Positions 1 to 7,422 of a stretch of DNA of 46,348 nucleotides are shown piece by piece. The translations under genes and the position numbers were made by a program. Source of the DNA: an uncultured Planctomycetaceae bacterium (GTDB taxonomy: Bacteria > Planctomycetota > Planctomycetia > Planctomycetales > Planctomycetaceae); assembly GCA_913031625.1 (NCBI GenBank), contig CAJWGB010000014.1:1-46348 (forward strand), written 5' to 3'. Every line of letters begins with the position of its first letter. The stretch's first letter is position 1. The notes under the pieces are model-generated. The model saw nothing but the letters and a program-made list of their open reading frames with translations. It did no database searches and was not told the DNA's origin.

Positions 1-728
1 TCATCAAACTGAGCATGCTGCTGAGCTCGGCGAAACGCCATCAGCGTCTGCTCATTCGAGAAGTCGCCATCTTCATCTGTATCAATAGCCGCCCTCCACT
101 GACCACCATCGTGAAACACGATGCAGTCATAGACGGGCCCGGGGTCGCTGTACGCTTTCATGGCATGCTGTACCGCCGCCAGTCGATCGCGCAGCTCGGC
201 AGTGGAAACGCCTTTGGCCTGCACTCGACCGTCAATCGCTTCGCGGAGTTCCACTTCCAGCTGACGGTGCTTCTTCAGGAAGTGTTTGCGATTGTGTCGT
301 TTCATTCTTCCCACCACTTCGCGAGGGAAGAGTTCGTAGCCAGGCTTCATTCCGATGCGGATTCGTCCGTTCCTGATCTTCCAGTCCGGATTCAGTTTCA
401 GCGTCCGGCCACTGAGGCCCTTAACTTCACCGTTCTCCGGAGCTGCATCCAACATTCGCACATCGCCAGAGCCTGTCGCGTCAACAATGTCCACCACCTT
501 GGGGCGACCGTCAGATGTCTTCTGCAATGCCGGGGCGGACGGGTCCACTCCGCTGTCAAAGATAGCCACAGTGATTCCTCGCCCATCCCATTCGGGATGC
601 TGGCGAAGAAACTCCAGGGCACCAGTTTCTGCCTTCGGCATCAGACCCGGATCGGAAGGCGCGTCCTGAGCAGAAGTCACGGTCAACGTAAGGCAGCAAC
701 ACAGCAGTGCACGAAGCATGGCATTCAT
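1..728 (-). CDS. Tripeptidyl-peptidase II (subtilisin-like S8), N-terminal part, cut by window edge
   Basis: The minus-strand frame from about 728 to the left edge encodes a signal-peptide-like start followed by the N-terminal catalytic region of a tripeptidyl-peptidase II, a large serine exopeptidase that removes tripeptides from N-termini. The catalytic Asp lies in IFDSGVDP (about residue 58), followed by SDGRPKVVDIVDATGSGDV. Further on, GLSGRTLK, KYSDPGPVYDC-like (AYSDPGPVYDC) and IDTDEDGDFS match the known order in eukaryotic TPP II. About 242 codons are visible; the His and Ser of the triad would lie beyond the edge. Two in-frame ATGs are possible, at 728 and 719; neither has a clear Shine-Dalgarno sequence. 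The hydrophobic start suggests export, unlike the cytosolic eukaryotic enzyme. Family assignment is from recognised motifs. Confidence 0.9.
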   Translation of the reverse strand, partial: MNAMLRALLCCCLTLTVTSAQDAPSDPGLMPKAETGALEFLRQHPEWDGRGITVAIFDSGVDPSAPALQKTSDGRPKVVDIVDATGSGDVRMLDAAPENGEVKGLSGRTLKLNPDWKIRNGRIRIGMKPGYELFPREVVGRMKRHNRKHFLKKHRQLEVELREAIDGRVQAKGVSTAELRDRLAAVQHAMKAYSDPGPVYDCIVFHDGGQWRAAIDTDEDGDFSNEQTLMAFRRAQQHAQFD

Positions 729-875
729 CCGCGGAGAAAACAGTCACAGCTATCCTACTTCCCATGCAACTTCAGGCAACAGGCTCGTGATGGGATGCAC
801 GATGGACGAGTGGTCTCAGGCGGCACAACCCGTCCAGACGTTGAATCAGGATTCGCGAGGCCGCACGAAGGCTAA

Positions 876-932
876 CACTGGCGGAGCCAGTGCCCCCTTT
901 GCAACACCATCTTTCGGGTGGGCATCGCCCAC
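876..932. repeat. Two adjacent short hairpins downstream of the Nudix gene
   Basis: Two perfect inverted repeats sit in the gap between the TPP II start and the Nudix stop. The first has arms 876-882 and 886-892 (CACTGGC/GCCAGTG, 3-nt loop). The second has arms 918-923 and 927-932 (GTGGGC/GCCCAC, 3-nt loop). Read on the minus strand they lie just after the Nudix stop codon, so they could act as a terminator, but no T-run follows. They may instead be REP-like dispersed elements. Confidence 0.5.
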
Positions 933-988
933 ATATAAATGGACCACTGCCGAGGTTCGTCCGGGACCGTCCGTTCAGTCCGTCGAAT

Positions 989-1414
989 TCAGGCAGATCG
1001 AGCCTGCTCGCCAACCCAGCGTCCGAAGTCTTCAAGGACGGGCTGCAGCACAGGTTTCACCATTTGAGCGGCTTCGGACAATGGAACGATCTGGCGTTCC
1101 CGCCAGTCCTTCTCATCCCAGTCCTCAAGCAGTGTGGAGACCGCGAGCGGAAACACCTTCACATGGCAAACTCCGCCCCACTTGTTGTAGTCGTAGGTAC
1201 TCAGCAACACCGGCTCGGCGTTCCCCAGAACGCCTGCTTCTTCCAGCGCCTCCTTGGCGGCCGATTCAATCGGAGTGATTTCGGGCTCTACGAGCCCTTT
1301 GGGGACAATCCAGTTGCCCGATTGAGAGGTAATCAGGACAACTGAAACCTCGTCGTCCTCCTTCAGCCAGGGGACGACAGACGATTGCTGATAGACTCTG
1401 TCTTTCTTGCTCAT
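989..1414 (-). CDS. Nudix hydrolase with atypical Nudix box
   Basis: A 141-residue Nudix-fold pyrophosphohydrolase, probably acting on nucleoside or inositol diphosphate-linked substrates. The Nudix box spans residues 40-62, from G40 in VPKGLVEPE to KEALEEAGV. Compared with the consensus Gx5Ex7REUxEExGU, the first Glu (box position 7) is Ile and the Arg is Lys, while the metal-binding EE pair is kept. The overall layout (NWIVPKG before the box, WGGVCHVKVFPL after it) resembles the diphosphoinositol-polyphosphate/diadenosine-polyphosphate branch. Transcribed leftward toward TPP II and divergently from the PSCyt2/PSD1 gene at 1617. The substrate cannot be read from the sequence. Confidence 0.85.
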   Translation of the reverse strand: MSKKDRVYQQSSVVPWLKEDDEVSVVLITSQSGNWIVPKGLVEPEITPIESAAKEALEEAGVLGNAEPVLLSTYDYNKWGGVCHVKVFPLAVSTLLEDWDEKDWRERQIVPLSEAAQMVKPVLQPVLEDFGRWVGEQARSA

Positions 1415-1445
1415 GAATCCACTCGCTCCTTCGACCGCAGATTCA

Positions 1446-1546
1446 CAGAAACCACAGTGTTTCTGTCTTCTGCTATCGTCTCAGATATCTCGATTTAGGG
1501 CGAGGTGCACCTGATATTCCACGGGCCAAAACCAGAACAATTCTGG
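1446..1546. promoter_or_regulatory. Two inverted repeats in the divergent promoter region
   Basis: The 202-bp gap between the divergent Nudix and PSCyt2/PSD1 genes holds two perfect inverted repeats: arms 1446-1452/1459-1465 (CAGAAAC/GTTTCTG) and arms 1532-1537/1541-1546 (CCAGAA/TTCTGG). The second, with its 3-nt spacer, has the form of an operator. Function is inferred only from position. Confidence 0.3.
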
Positions 1547-1616
1547 ACAAATTGAGTCTGTTCGGTGATCCTGTCTGAGTGTCAAAGCGTCAGGACTTTT
1601 CCACAGGAAAGCTCTC

Positions 1617-3209
1617 GTGAATCGTGTTGTTCTAACTTTTGTGCTGGCCGCTGTTTGCGGCCCTGTTGTAAGTGCACAGCAGGCGCTCCGGCCACGTGCT
1701 GAAGTGGTGGCTGCCATCAATTCCGCCTTCCGGGCATCATGGGCGGCGGAAAAAGTCACCCGGGCGGCTCCCGCGACGGACACTGAATTCCTCCGACGTC
1801 TGTATCTCGATCTCGCCGGCCGCATCCCCGCCGTTTCAGAGGTCCGCCAGTTTCGGGCTGATGATTCAGACGATCGCCGCGAACGAGTGGTTGAGGAATT
1901 GCTCGACAGCCCGGCCTCCGTCCGCCACTTCACCACAGTCTGGAGAAACGCTCTGCTCCCGCAGGCCGCCAGTCAGCCTCAGTTTCGCGGGCTCATTCCC
2001 GGGTTTGAAGCATGGCTCTGGAAACATCTTTCTGAAGGCAGTCGCTACAACACCATCGTCCGCGACATCATCACCGCGGACCTGAATCTCACCAACGCAA
2101 ATGCTTTGGCTTCCACTACCAGCCCGGATGCCTTTTTCGTTGTTCGCGAATTAAAACCCGAAAGTCTGGCAGCCGGAACCGCGCGAGCGTTTCTGGGAGT
2201 TCGCCTGGACTGTGCTCAGTGCCACGATCATCCGTTCGACAAATGGAGCCAGAAGCAATTCTGGAACATGGCCGCATTCTACTCTGGGTTCAGCCGACCT
2301 GAGGACACAGAAGACGATCCGGCCACCATGATGGCGGTTGTGGAAGACCAGGAATCCCGGTCGATCAAAGTGCCTTCCACCGGGGAGACTGTACCGGCCG
2401 TTTTTCTTACCGGAATCAAACCGGACTGGTCAGAGAGTGATTCGCGCAGTCCACGCGATGTACTCGCGGACTGGATTGTCTCCGATGAGAATCCGTACTT
2501 CGCCAAAATGGCCGTCAATCGCATGTGGGCTGCGTTCTTTGGACGCGGCATCGTTGATCCGGTCGACGACTTTTCTGAGGCCAACCCTCCGGCACATCCG
2601 AAGGTCCTGAACATTCTTGCCGATGACTTTGTTGCCAGCGGTTATGACATGCAGCGACTGGTGCGAATCATCGCGGCAACGGAGGTGTATCAGCTGAGCA
2701 GCCATCAGTCGCACGCTTCCCAGGAAGATCCGTCGCATTTCGCGCGAGCCGCCCTGCGAGGTCTGACGCCCGAGCAACTGTTCGACAGTCTGGCCGAAGC
2801 CATTGGTTTCTATCAGCCGTTCCGGGCGGACAACCCGTTTGTGATCGACACGGACTCCCCACGAGCCCGGTTCCTGGAACTGTTTCGTAATTCAGCCGAG
2901 TCTCCGCTCGACCGCGAAACCACAATTCTCCAGGCACTTGCGATGATGAACGGACAATTCGTGGGTAATGCAACGGACCTTGAACGCAGTCGGACACTAC
3001 GAGCCGTCGTGGAGTTCCCCAAAATGACGGACGAACAGAAACTGGAAACGCTGTTTTTTGCCACTCTGAGCAGAGAACCCAGTGCCGCTGAGCGAGAGCG
3101 ATTTGAGAAGTATCTGAAAACCGGCGGTGCAACCGGAAAGAAAAATGAAGCACTGGCAGACATCTTCTGGGTGCTGCTGAACACCAGCGAGTTCCTGTTG
3201 AATCACTAA
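1617..3209 (+). CDS. Secreted PSCyt2 (DUF1549) + PSD1 (DUF1553) protein, copy 1
   Basis: A 530-residue exported protein of the planctomycete PSCyt2/PSD1 type. It starts with GTG at 1617 behind AGGAAAG (5-nt spacer). Residues 1-20 form a signal peptide. The DUF1549 part carries the RRLYLDLAGRIP motif and a CAQCH sequence at 199-203 followed by DHPFDKW, a c-type haem-binding signature; whether haem is really bound is not proven for the family. The DUF1553 part follows, with NPYFAKMAVNRMWAAFFGRG and RAALRGLTPEQLFDS-like segments, and ends in LLNTSEFLLNH. At 530 residues it is short for the family and lacks the N-terminal PSCyt1 domain that some members carry. The DUF1501 gene follows within 72 nt, the usual partner arrangement, so they are probably co-transcribed. 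The biochemical role is unknown; a link to extracellular polysaccharide use is inferred from context in the phylum. Confidence 0.92.
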   Translation: MNRVVLTFVLAAVCGPVVSAQQALRPRAEVVAAINSAFRASWAAEKVTRAAPATDTEFLRRLYLDLAGRIPAVSEVRQFRADDSDDRRERVVEELLDSPASVRHFTTVWRNALLPQAASQPQFRGLIPGFEAWLWKHLSEGSRYNTIVRDIITADLNLTNANALASTTSPDAFFVVRELKPESLAAGTARAFLGVRLDCAQCHDHPFDKWSQKQFWNMAAFYSGFSRPEDTEDDPATMMAVVEDQESRSIKVPSTGETVPAVFLTGIKPDWSESDSRSPRDVLADWIVSDENPYFAKMAVNRMWAAFFGRGIVDPVDDFSEANPPAHPKVLNILADDFVASGYDMQRLVRIIAATEVYQLSSHQSHASQEDPSHFARAALRGLTPEQLFDSLAEAIGFYQPFRADNPFVIDTDSPRARFLELFRNSAESPLDRETTILQALAMMNGQFVGNATDLERSRTLRAVVEFPKMTDEQKLETLFFATLSREPSAAERERFEKYLKTGGATGKKNEALADIFWVLLNTSEFLLNH

Positions 3210-3280
3210 GCGTGCTGTGCCTGCGAGGCAGCTCATTCCAACGATGGGAATTTCGGCGAATTCCACGACACGGTGAAATC

Positions 3281-4603
3281 ATGAAACTGACACGACGACA
3301 CTTTGCACAATACTCAGGACTCAGCCTGCTGGGTGCATCCGCGTCCGGCTGGCTGGCTCCGCTTGCTCAGGCAGCCGAGAATCAGACTCACCGAAAATGT
3401 ATCCTGCTGTGGATGTCTGGTGGCCCCAGTCAGATGGAGACCTTCGACCCCAAGCCGGGCGAAGAAAACGGAGGGCCAACAAAGGCCATTGAAACCAGCG
3501 TGCCCGGTGTGAAGATCAGCGAACACCTGCCCGAGGTCGCGAAGGTGATGCAGCACCTTGCCCCCATTCGATCCATGTCCACAAAGGAAGGGGACCACAC
3601 GCGTGCGACTTATTACCTGCACACCGGGTATCTTCCTCAGGGCCCAATCCGATATCCGACCGTCGGCTCCTTTCTCAGCAAGGAACTGATCGACAAGAAA
3701 TGTGATCTGCCATCGTTTGTCAGCGTCAATCCATTCCGCGCTTTTTCTCCAGCCGCATACGGACCAGGCTTCCTGGGACCGTCATGGTCACCTCTGGTCG
3801 TCAACTCTCAGATGACGGGAGGAGAAGAGAATCCGGATGTCTCGTTTGAGGTCCAGAATCTGCAGCGGACCGGAAGCGTGACCGAGAAGCAGGCTGATGC
3901 ACGGCTTCAGCTTCTGACATCGCTGGAGCACGATTTTCTCGCCACACGCCCAGACGGGCCAGGTCGGAGCCACCTTGAGTCCTATCAGCAGGCGGTGCGG
4001 ATGATGAAGTCTCAGGCAGTGGGGGCCTTCAATCTGGAGAAAGAAGATGATGCCCTGCGCGACGCTTACGGGCGCAATCCGTTCGGACAGGGCTGCCTGC
4101 TGGCACGCCGCCTGATTGAGAGTGGCGTCTCCTTCGTGGAAGTGAATCTGAGCGGACCGGATGGCGCAGGAAACGGCCCAGGCTGGGATACCCATCAGGA
4201 TAACTTCGATGCCGTCGCCAGCCTGTGCGGTGTCCTCGATCCCGCCTACGCCACTCTCATCAATGACCTCGAGCAACGCGGCCTGCTCAGGGACACGCTG
4301 GTGGTCTGGATGGGCGAATTTGGACGAACTCCGATCATCAATGAAAACACGGGGCGTGACCACTGGCCAAAAAGCTGGAGCACTGTGTTGGCAGGTGCAG
4401 GAGTCAAGACCGGACAGGCATACGGCAGCACGACAAAAGATGGCATGGATATCAAAGACGACCCAATGACAGTGCAGAACCTGATGGCTACGGTATGCGG
4501 AGCACTCGGAATCAGTCACGAGTCAACAAACCTGAGCAACGTCGGCCGCCCAATTCCGCTGTCAGATCACGGCTCCGAACCGGTCGAGCAGTTGCTTTCG
4601 TAG
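3281..4603 (+). CDS. DUF1501 family protein with Tat leader, copy 1
   Basis: A 440-residue DUF1501 protein (alkaline-phosphatase-like superfamily). The ATG at 3281 is chosen over an in-frame GTG at 3212 because it opens the twin-arginine leader (KLTRRHFAQYSG, then a hydrophobic stretch ending near AQAAE). That implies export in folded form by the Tat system. Conserved segments include LLWMSGGPSQMETFDPKPG near the mature N-terminus, GWDTHQDN, and GEFGRTPIINENTGRDHWP, which supplies likely metal- or substrate-binding Asp/His residues. It is the second gene of a pair with the PSCyt2/PSD1 gene. The reaction catalysed by DUF1501 proteins is not established. Confidence 0.92.
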   Translation: MKLTRRHFAQYSGLSLLGASASGWLAPLAQAAENQTHRKCILLWMSGGPSQMETFDPKPGEENGGPTKAIETSVPGVKISEHLPEVAKVMQHLAPIRSMSTKEGDHTRATYYLHTGYLPQGPIRYPTVGSFLSKELIDKKCDLPSFVSVNPFRAFSPAAYGPGFLGPSWSPLVVNSQMTGGEENPDVSFEVQNLQRTGSVTEKQADARLQLLTSLEHDFLATRPDGPGRSHLESYQQAVRMMKSQAVGAFNLEKEDDALRDAYGRNPFGQGCLLARRLIESGVSFVEVNLSGPDGAGNGPGWDTHQDNFDAVASLCGVLDPAYATLINDLEQRGLLRDTLVVWMGEFGRTPIINENTGRDHWPKSWSTVLAGAGVKTGQAYGSTTKDGMDIKDDPMTVQNLMATVCGALGISHESTNLSNVGRPIPLSDHGSEPVEQLLS

Positions 4604-4662
4604 CAGTTCCGGCGCCTCAAAAACCTGCTTTTGACGCCCTGAAACTACGTAAATCTCTGAAC

Positions 4663-4690
4663 TTGCTTCCGAACTTTTACCGACTATAGT
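4663..4690 (+). promoter_or_regulatory. Probable sigma-70 promoter of the tRNA-Ser gene
   Basis: A -35 box TTGCTT (4663-4668) and a -10 box TATAGT (4685-4690) are separated by 16 nt. The expected start lies near 4697, about 20 nt before the mature tRNA 5' end at 4717. Confidence 0.55.
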
Positions 4691-4716
4691 GTGTCGACTT
4701 CGGCGAGCACGCCGAC

Positions 4717-4805
4717 GGAGAGATGGCAGAGTGGCCGAATGCGCATCATTGCTAATGATGTGTCCGGGTCAAACTGGACCGCGGGTTCGAATCCCGCTCT
4801 CTCCG
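4717..4805 (+). tRNA. tRNA-Ser (anticodon GCU)
   Basis: An 89-nt class II tRNA. The acceptor stem GGAGAGA (4717-4723) pairs with TCTCTCC (4798-4804), with discriminator G at 4805. The anticodon stem CATCA/TGATG encloses the loop TTGCTAA with anticodon GCT, reading AGC/AGU serine codons. A long variable arm (GTCC/GGAC) and the T-arm GCGGG-TTCGAAT-CCCGC are present, as expected for tRNA-Ser. The 3' CCA is not encoded: CAT follows the discriminator. It has its own promoter and a strong terminator. Confidence 0.96.
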
Positions 4806-4836
4806 CATCGCACCAGCGATTCTGGTGACCAAACTT

Positions 4837-4872
4837 AGCAGGCCCTGTCTTCTGACAGGGCCTGCTTCTTTT
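4837..4872 (+). terminator. Rho-independent terminator after tRNA-Ser
   Basis: A perfect 13-bp stem (4837-4849 with 4854-4866) with the 4-nt loop TTCT is followed by TCTTTT. It lies 31 nt past the tRNA 3' end. Confidence 0.9.
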
Positions 4873-5038
4873 GTCACCCGGGACAAACAACGCGAGGGTC
4901 GGCAGAGCCTGAATGTCGCGCGACTCTCAAGAGTCGGCTGAATCATGCAGGGCATCTTCAAGTGATTACGATCTGGACAATCGCCTGTTGTTGTTCACCA
5001 AATGGCGGACTTCCTCACTCCGGCCTGCAGTCGTCCAT

Positions 5039-5752
5039 CTATTCTTCACTGACGTGATACAAAATCCGTCCACATGACCGGCACAGAACGAACTCGGCGA
5101 GGTTTAGCCGGACGGAGTCCTGCGGCGTCACCTGAGTATTGCATTCAGAGCAGTATCCGTCTTCCACGCGGGCCAGAGCGGATGGGCCCTGGGCTAACCT
5201 GAGCCGTTTCCATGCAGACACGGCATCACCACCGCGAATGATTTTTTCAGCCTCTTTGATCTCACCATTCAGACGATCGACTTCTTCCAGCAGACCTGGC
5301 TCCTTGGCGGCAACTTCCTGTTTGATGCTGGCGAGATTCTCTTCCAGTTCTGATTGAGCACCCTCTTTCTGGCTGAGTTCTGCTTCCGCCTCGTCCACAT
5401 CTCCGAGGATTTCGAGGATCTGGTCTTCCAGTTCTGCGCTGCTGGCCTGCTGCGTCTCGATACCGCCGCGAATGATGTCGTACTCTTTGTTGGTTTTGGC
5501 GAGGTTCAGCTGTCCGTTGAGTTTTTCGATTTCCGCTTCTGAGGTCTTCAGATCAAGATTGCGCTGGTCGGCCGACTTCTTCAGATCTTTGATCGCCGCT
5601 TTTTGGGCTTCACAGTCCTGCCCTGCTGCCGCGACTTTCTTTTCAGCAAGTGCGATTCGCTTCGGCCCGTGGCTCAAAAGGTACTCGGCATCATGAAGCT
5701 GCTGCAGAAGAGTGTGCAGGTGCTGGTAACCTTCTGAGGTAGCGGTCGACAT
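5039..5752 (-). CDS. Coiled-coil protein with C-terminal C4 zinc ribbon (zf-RING_7/CT398-like)
   Basis: A 237-residue soluble protein. Residues about 15-180 are strongly predicted coiled coil (heptads rich in Glu, Lys, Leu and Ala). The C-terminus holds a zinc ribbon with C201-x2-C204 and C224-x2-C227, ending CGRILYHVSEE. This is the architecture of the DUF164/zf-RING_7 family, of which Chlamydia CT398 is a member; some members have been linked to sigma-54 or export machinery, but the role here is unknown. The start at 5752 is preferred over an upstream ATG at 5794 because GGAG lies 6 nt before it. It is divergent from the cobA-hemD gene. The CxxCGRILY ending is family-typical. Confidence 0.85.
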   Translation of the reverse strand: MSTATSEGYQHLHTLLQQLHDAEYLLSHGPKRIALAEKKVAAAGQDCEAQKAAIKDLKKSADQRNLDLKTSEAEIEKLNGQLNLAKTNKEYDIIRGGIETQQASSAELEDQILEILGDVDEAEAELSQKEGAQSELEENLASIKQEVAAKEPGLLEEVDRLNGEIKEAEKIIRGGDAVSAWKRLRLAQGPSALARVEDGYCSECNTQVTPQDSVRLNLAEFVLCRSCGRILYHVSEE

Positions 5753-5882
5753 ATTGACTCCGATAGACAGGGATTTTCGGCGACGGGCCGGCATGTCCGG
5801 GACGCACGCCGTGTTTCACGGTATCTTAGACTTCTGCATTCAGAAGAGAAGTTATCAGTTTCCGCCACCGGCCAGACAACGG

Positions 5883-7421
5883 ATGAAGAACGAAAACGGA
5901 ATGGTTTACCTCGTCGGCGCAGGACCCGGGGATCCCGGGTTAATCACGCTGCGCGGGGCTCAGCTGCTGAGTGAGGCAGATCTGGTGCTGTACGACGGAC
6001 TGACAAATCCTCTGTTGCTGCACCTGACCAGCGGAATCTGTGAGCGGACTGCGCGGACTCGAATCGGCGATGGCCGAATCATGCCTCAAATCGACGTCAA
6101 TCAAAGGCTGGTGGAAGAGGCGCGCGCAGGGCGGACGGTTGTTCGGCTGAAGGGGGGCGACCCATGCATCTTTGGTCGCGGAGGAGAGGAAGCCCGTGCG
6201 CTGGAAGAAGCGGGCATCAACTATGAAATTGTACCGGGGATCACTGCAGCAACGGCCGCTGGAGCATACGCAGGATTCTCGTTCACAGACCGCGAAGCAT
6301 CCTCAGCGGTCGCGTTTGTCACCGGACATGAAGATCCGGCCAAATTACAGAGCCAGCTTGATTATGAAGCGCTGGCGAAGTTTCCCGGCACACTCGTGTT
6401 CTACATGGGTCTTGGAAACATCGAACGTATCTGCGCGCAGCTGATTGAGGCCGGCAGCTTCGCTGACACTCCGGCCGCGGTTGTCACACAGGCATCCTTG
6501 CCACGACAGCGGGTCGTCACGGCAACGCTGAAGGATCTGCCCGCAGTCGTCGCAGCACACACGCTCACACCACCATCGTTGATCGTTGTTGGAGAATGCA
6601 TCGATCTGAAGACGGCTGTGTCATGGTTTGACCAGCGTCCACTCGCTGGCCAGCGTATTGGAATTACGAGACCGGCCGACCAGTGCCTCGATGCTGCAGC
6701 GCTGATCAGTCAGATGCGCGGTGAACCGGTCATCATGCCGCTGATTCAGATTCTGCCCGTGGAACACGATTCTGTGAGTCCTGTTCTGAATGAGCTGACG
6801 ACTTTTGACTGGCTCGTTTTTACCAGCGTTAATGGCGTGAATGAGTTTTTCACGCATCTGTGGGAATCCGGCCGAGACTGTCGGGCGCTTGGGCATCTGA
6901 AGACTGCTGCCATCGGTTCTTCGACAGCCAGTGCGCTTAAGGAACACGGCCTGAATGCGGATATCGTTCCCGAGAAATTTCGTGCGGAGGAACTGGCCAC
7001 CGCACTGGCGCCCCATGCTGGTGGTCAGCGCGTACTTTGGGCCCGCGCAAACCGCGGCCGCGACGTCCTTCCAACGATGCTGAAAGAAGCGGGCGCAGAC
7101 GTGACTGAGTGCGTCGTTTATCGCAACGAGGATGTCACTGAATTTGATACGGTGACAGCGGCAGGGCTGACGAACGGAAGTCTGTCGTGGGTCGGGCTCA
7201 GCAGCCCATCAATTGCGGCTCAGTTTGCACGGCTGCTGAATCACCACGGGATCGCGCCGGATCAGCTAACCACTCGGCTGGTCTGCATTAGCCCGGTGAC
7301 GGCCGAAGCGGCTCGGGAGCAGGGCCTGCCCGTTTCAGCAGAGGCGACAACCTATACGTGGCATGGTATCGTGGAAGCCATTGTGGCGGCAGAGTCTGCC
7401 AATGAACCTTCAGGAAGCTGA
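5883..7421 (+). CDS. cobA-hemD: Fused uroporphyrinogen-III C-methyltransferase / uroporphyrinogen-III synthase
   Basis: A 512-residue bifunctional tetrapyrrole enzyme. The N-terminal half (to about residue 245) is a SUMT: VGAGPGDPGLITLRG at 11-25, RLKGGDPCIFGRGGEEA in the middle, and VPGITAATAAGAYAG. It would methylate uroporphyrinogen III with S-adenosylmethionine to precorrin-2, toward sirohaem or cobalamin. The C-terminal half (LAGQRIGITRP, WLVFTSVNGV, VLWARANRGRDVLPTML) matches uroporphyrinogen-III synthase, which closes the tetrapyrrole ring. Fusions of this order are known in several bacterial phyla. The ATG at 5883 is a compromise; MVYLVGAG at 5901 is an alternative, and neither has a strong ribosome-binding site. 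The beta-propeller gene begins 1 nt after its stop, so the two are probably translated in coupling. Confidence 0.93.
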   Translation: MKNENGMVYLVGAGPGDPGLITLRGAQLLSEADLVLYDGLTNPLLLHLTSGICERTARTRIGDGRIMPQIDVNQRLVEEARAGRTVVRLKGGDPCIFGRGGEEARALEEAGINYEIVPGITAATAAGAYAGFSFTDREASSAVAFVTGHEDPAKLQSQLDYEALAKFPGTLVFYMGLGNIERICAQLIEAGSFADTPAAVVTQASLPRQRVVTATLKDLPAVVAAHTLTPPSLIVVGECIDLKTAVSWFDQRPLAGQRIGITRPADQCLDAAALISQMRGEPVIMPLIQILPVEHDSVSPVLNELTTFDWLVFTSVNGVNEFFTHLWESGRDCRALGHLKTAAIGSSTASALKEHGLNADIVPEKFRAEELATALAPHAGGQRVLWARANRGRDVLPTMLKEAGADVTECVVYRNEDVTEFDTVTAAGLTNGSLSWVGLSSPSIAAQFARLLNHHGIAPDQLTTRLVCISPVTAEAAREQGLPVSAEATTYTWHGIVEAIVAAESANEPSGS

Positions 7422-7422
7422 T

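Noticed and set aside
15-875. 286-codon plus-strand frame at the left end
   Set aside because: It is the antisense shadow of the TPP II gene, whose minus-strand translation matches a known family in detail.
3788-4519. 243-codon minus-strand frame
   Set aside because: It is antisense to the DUF1501 gene; the composition (His/Cys/Gln scattered) is typical of a shadow frame.
4837-4872. Hairpin after the tRNA as an attachment site for an integrated element
   Set aside because: It is a perfect stem followed by a T-run, as for a terminator; no integrase gene or tRNA 3'-end duplication is visible nearby.
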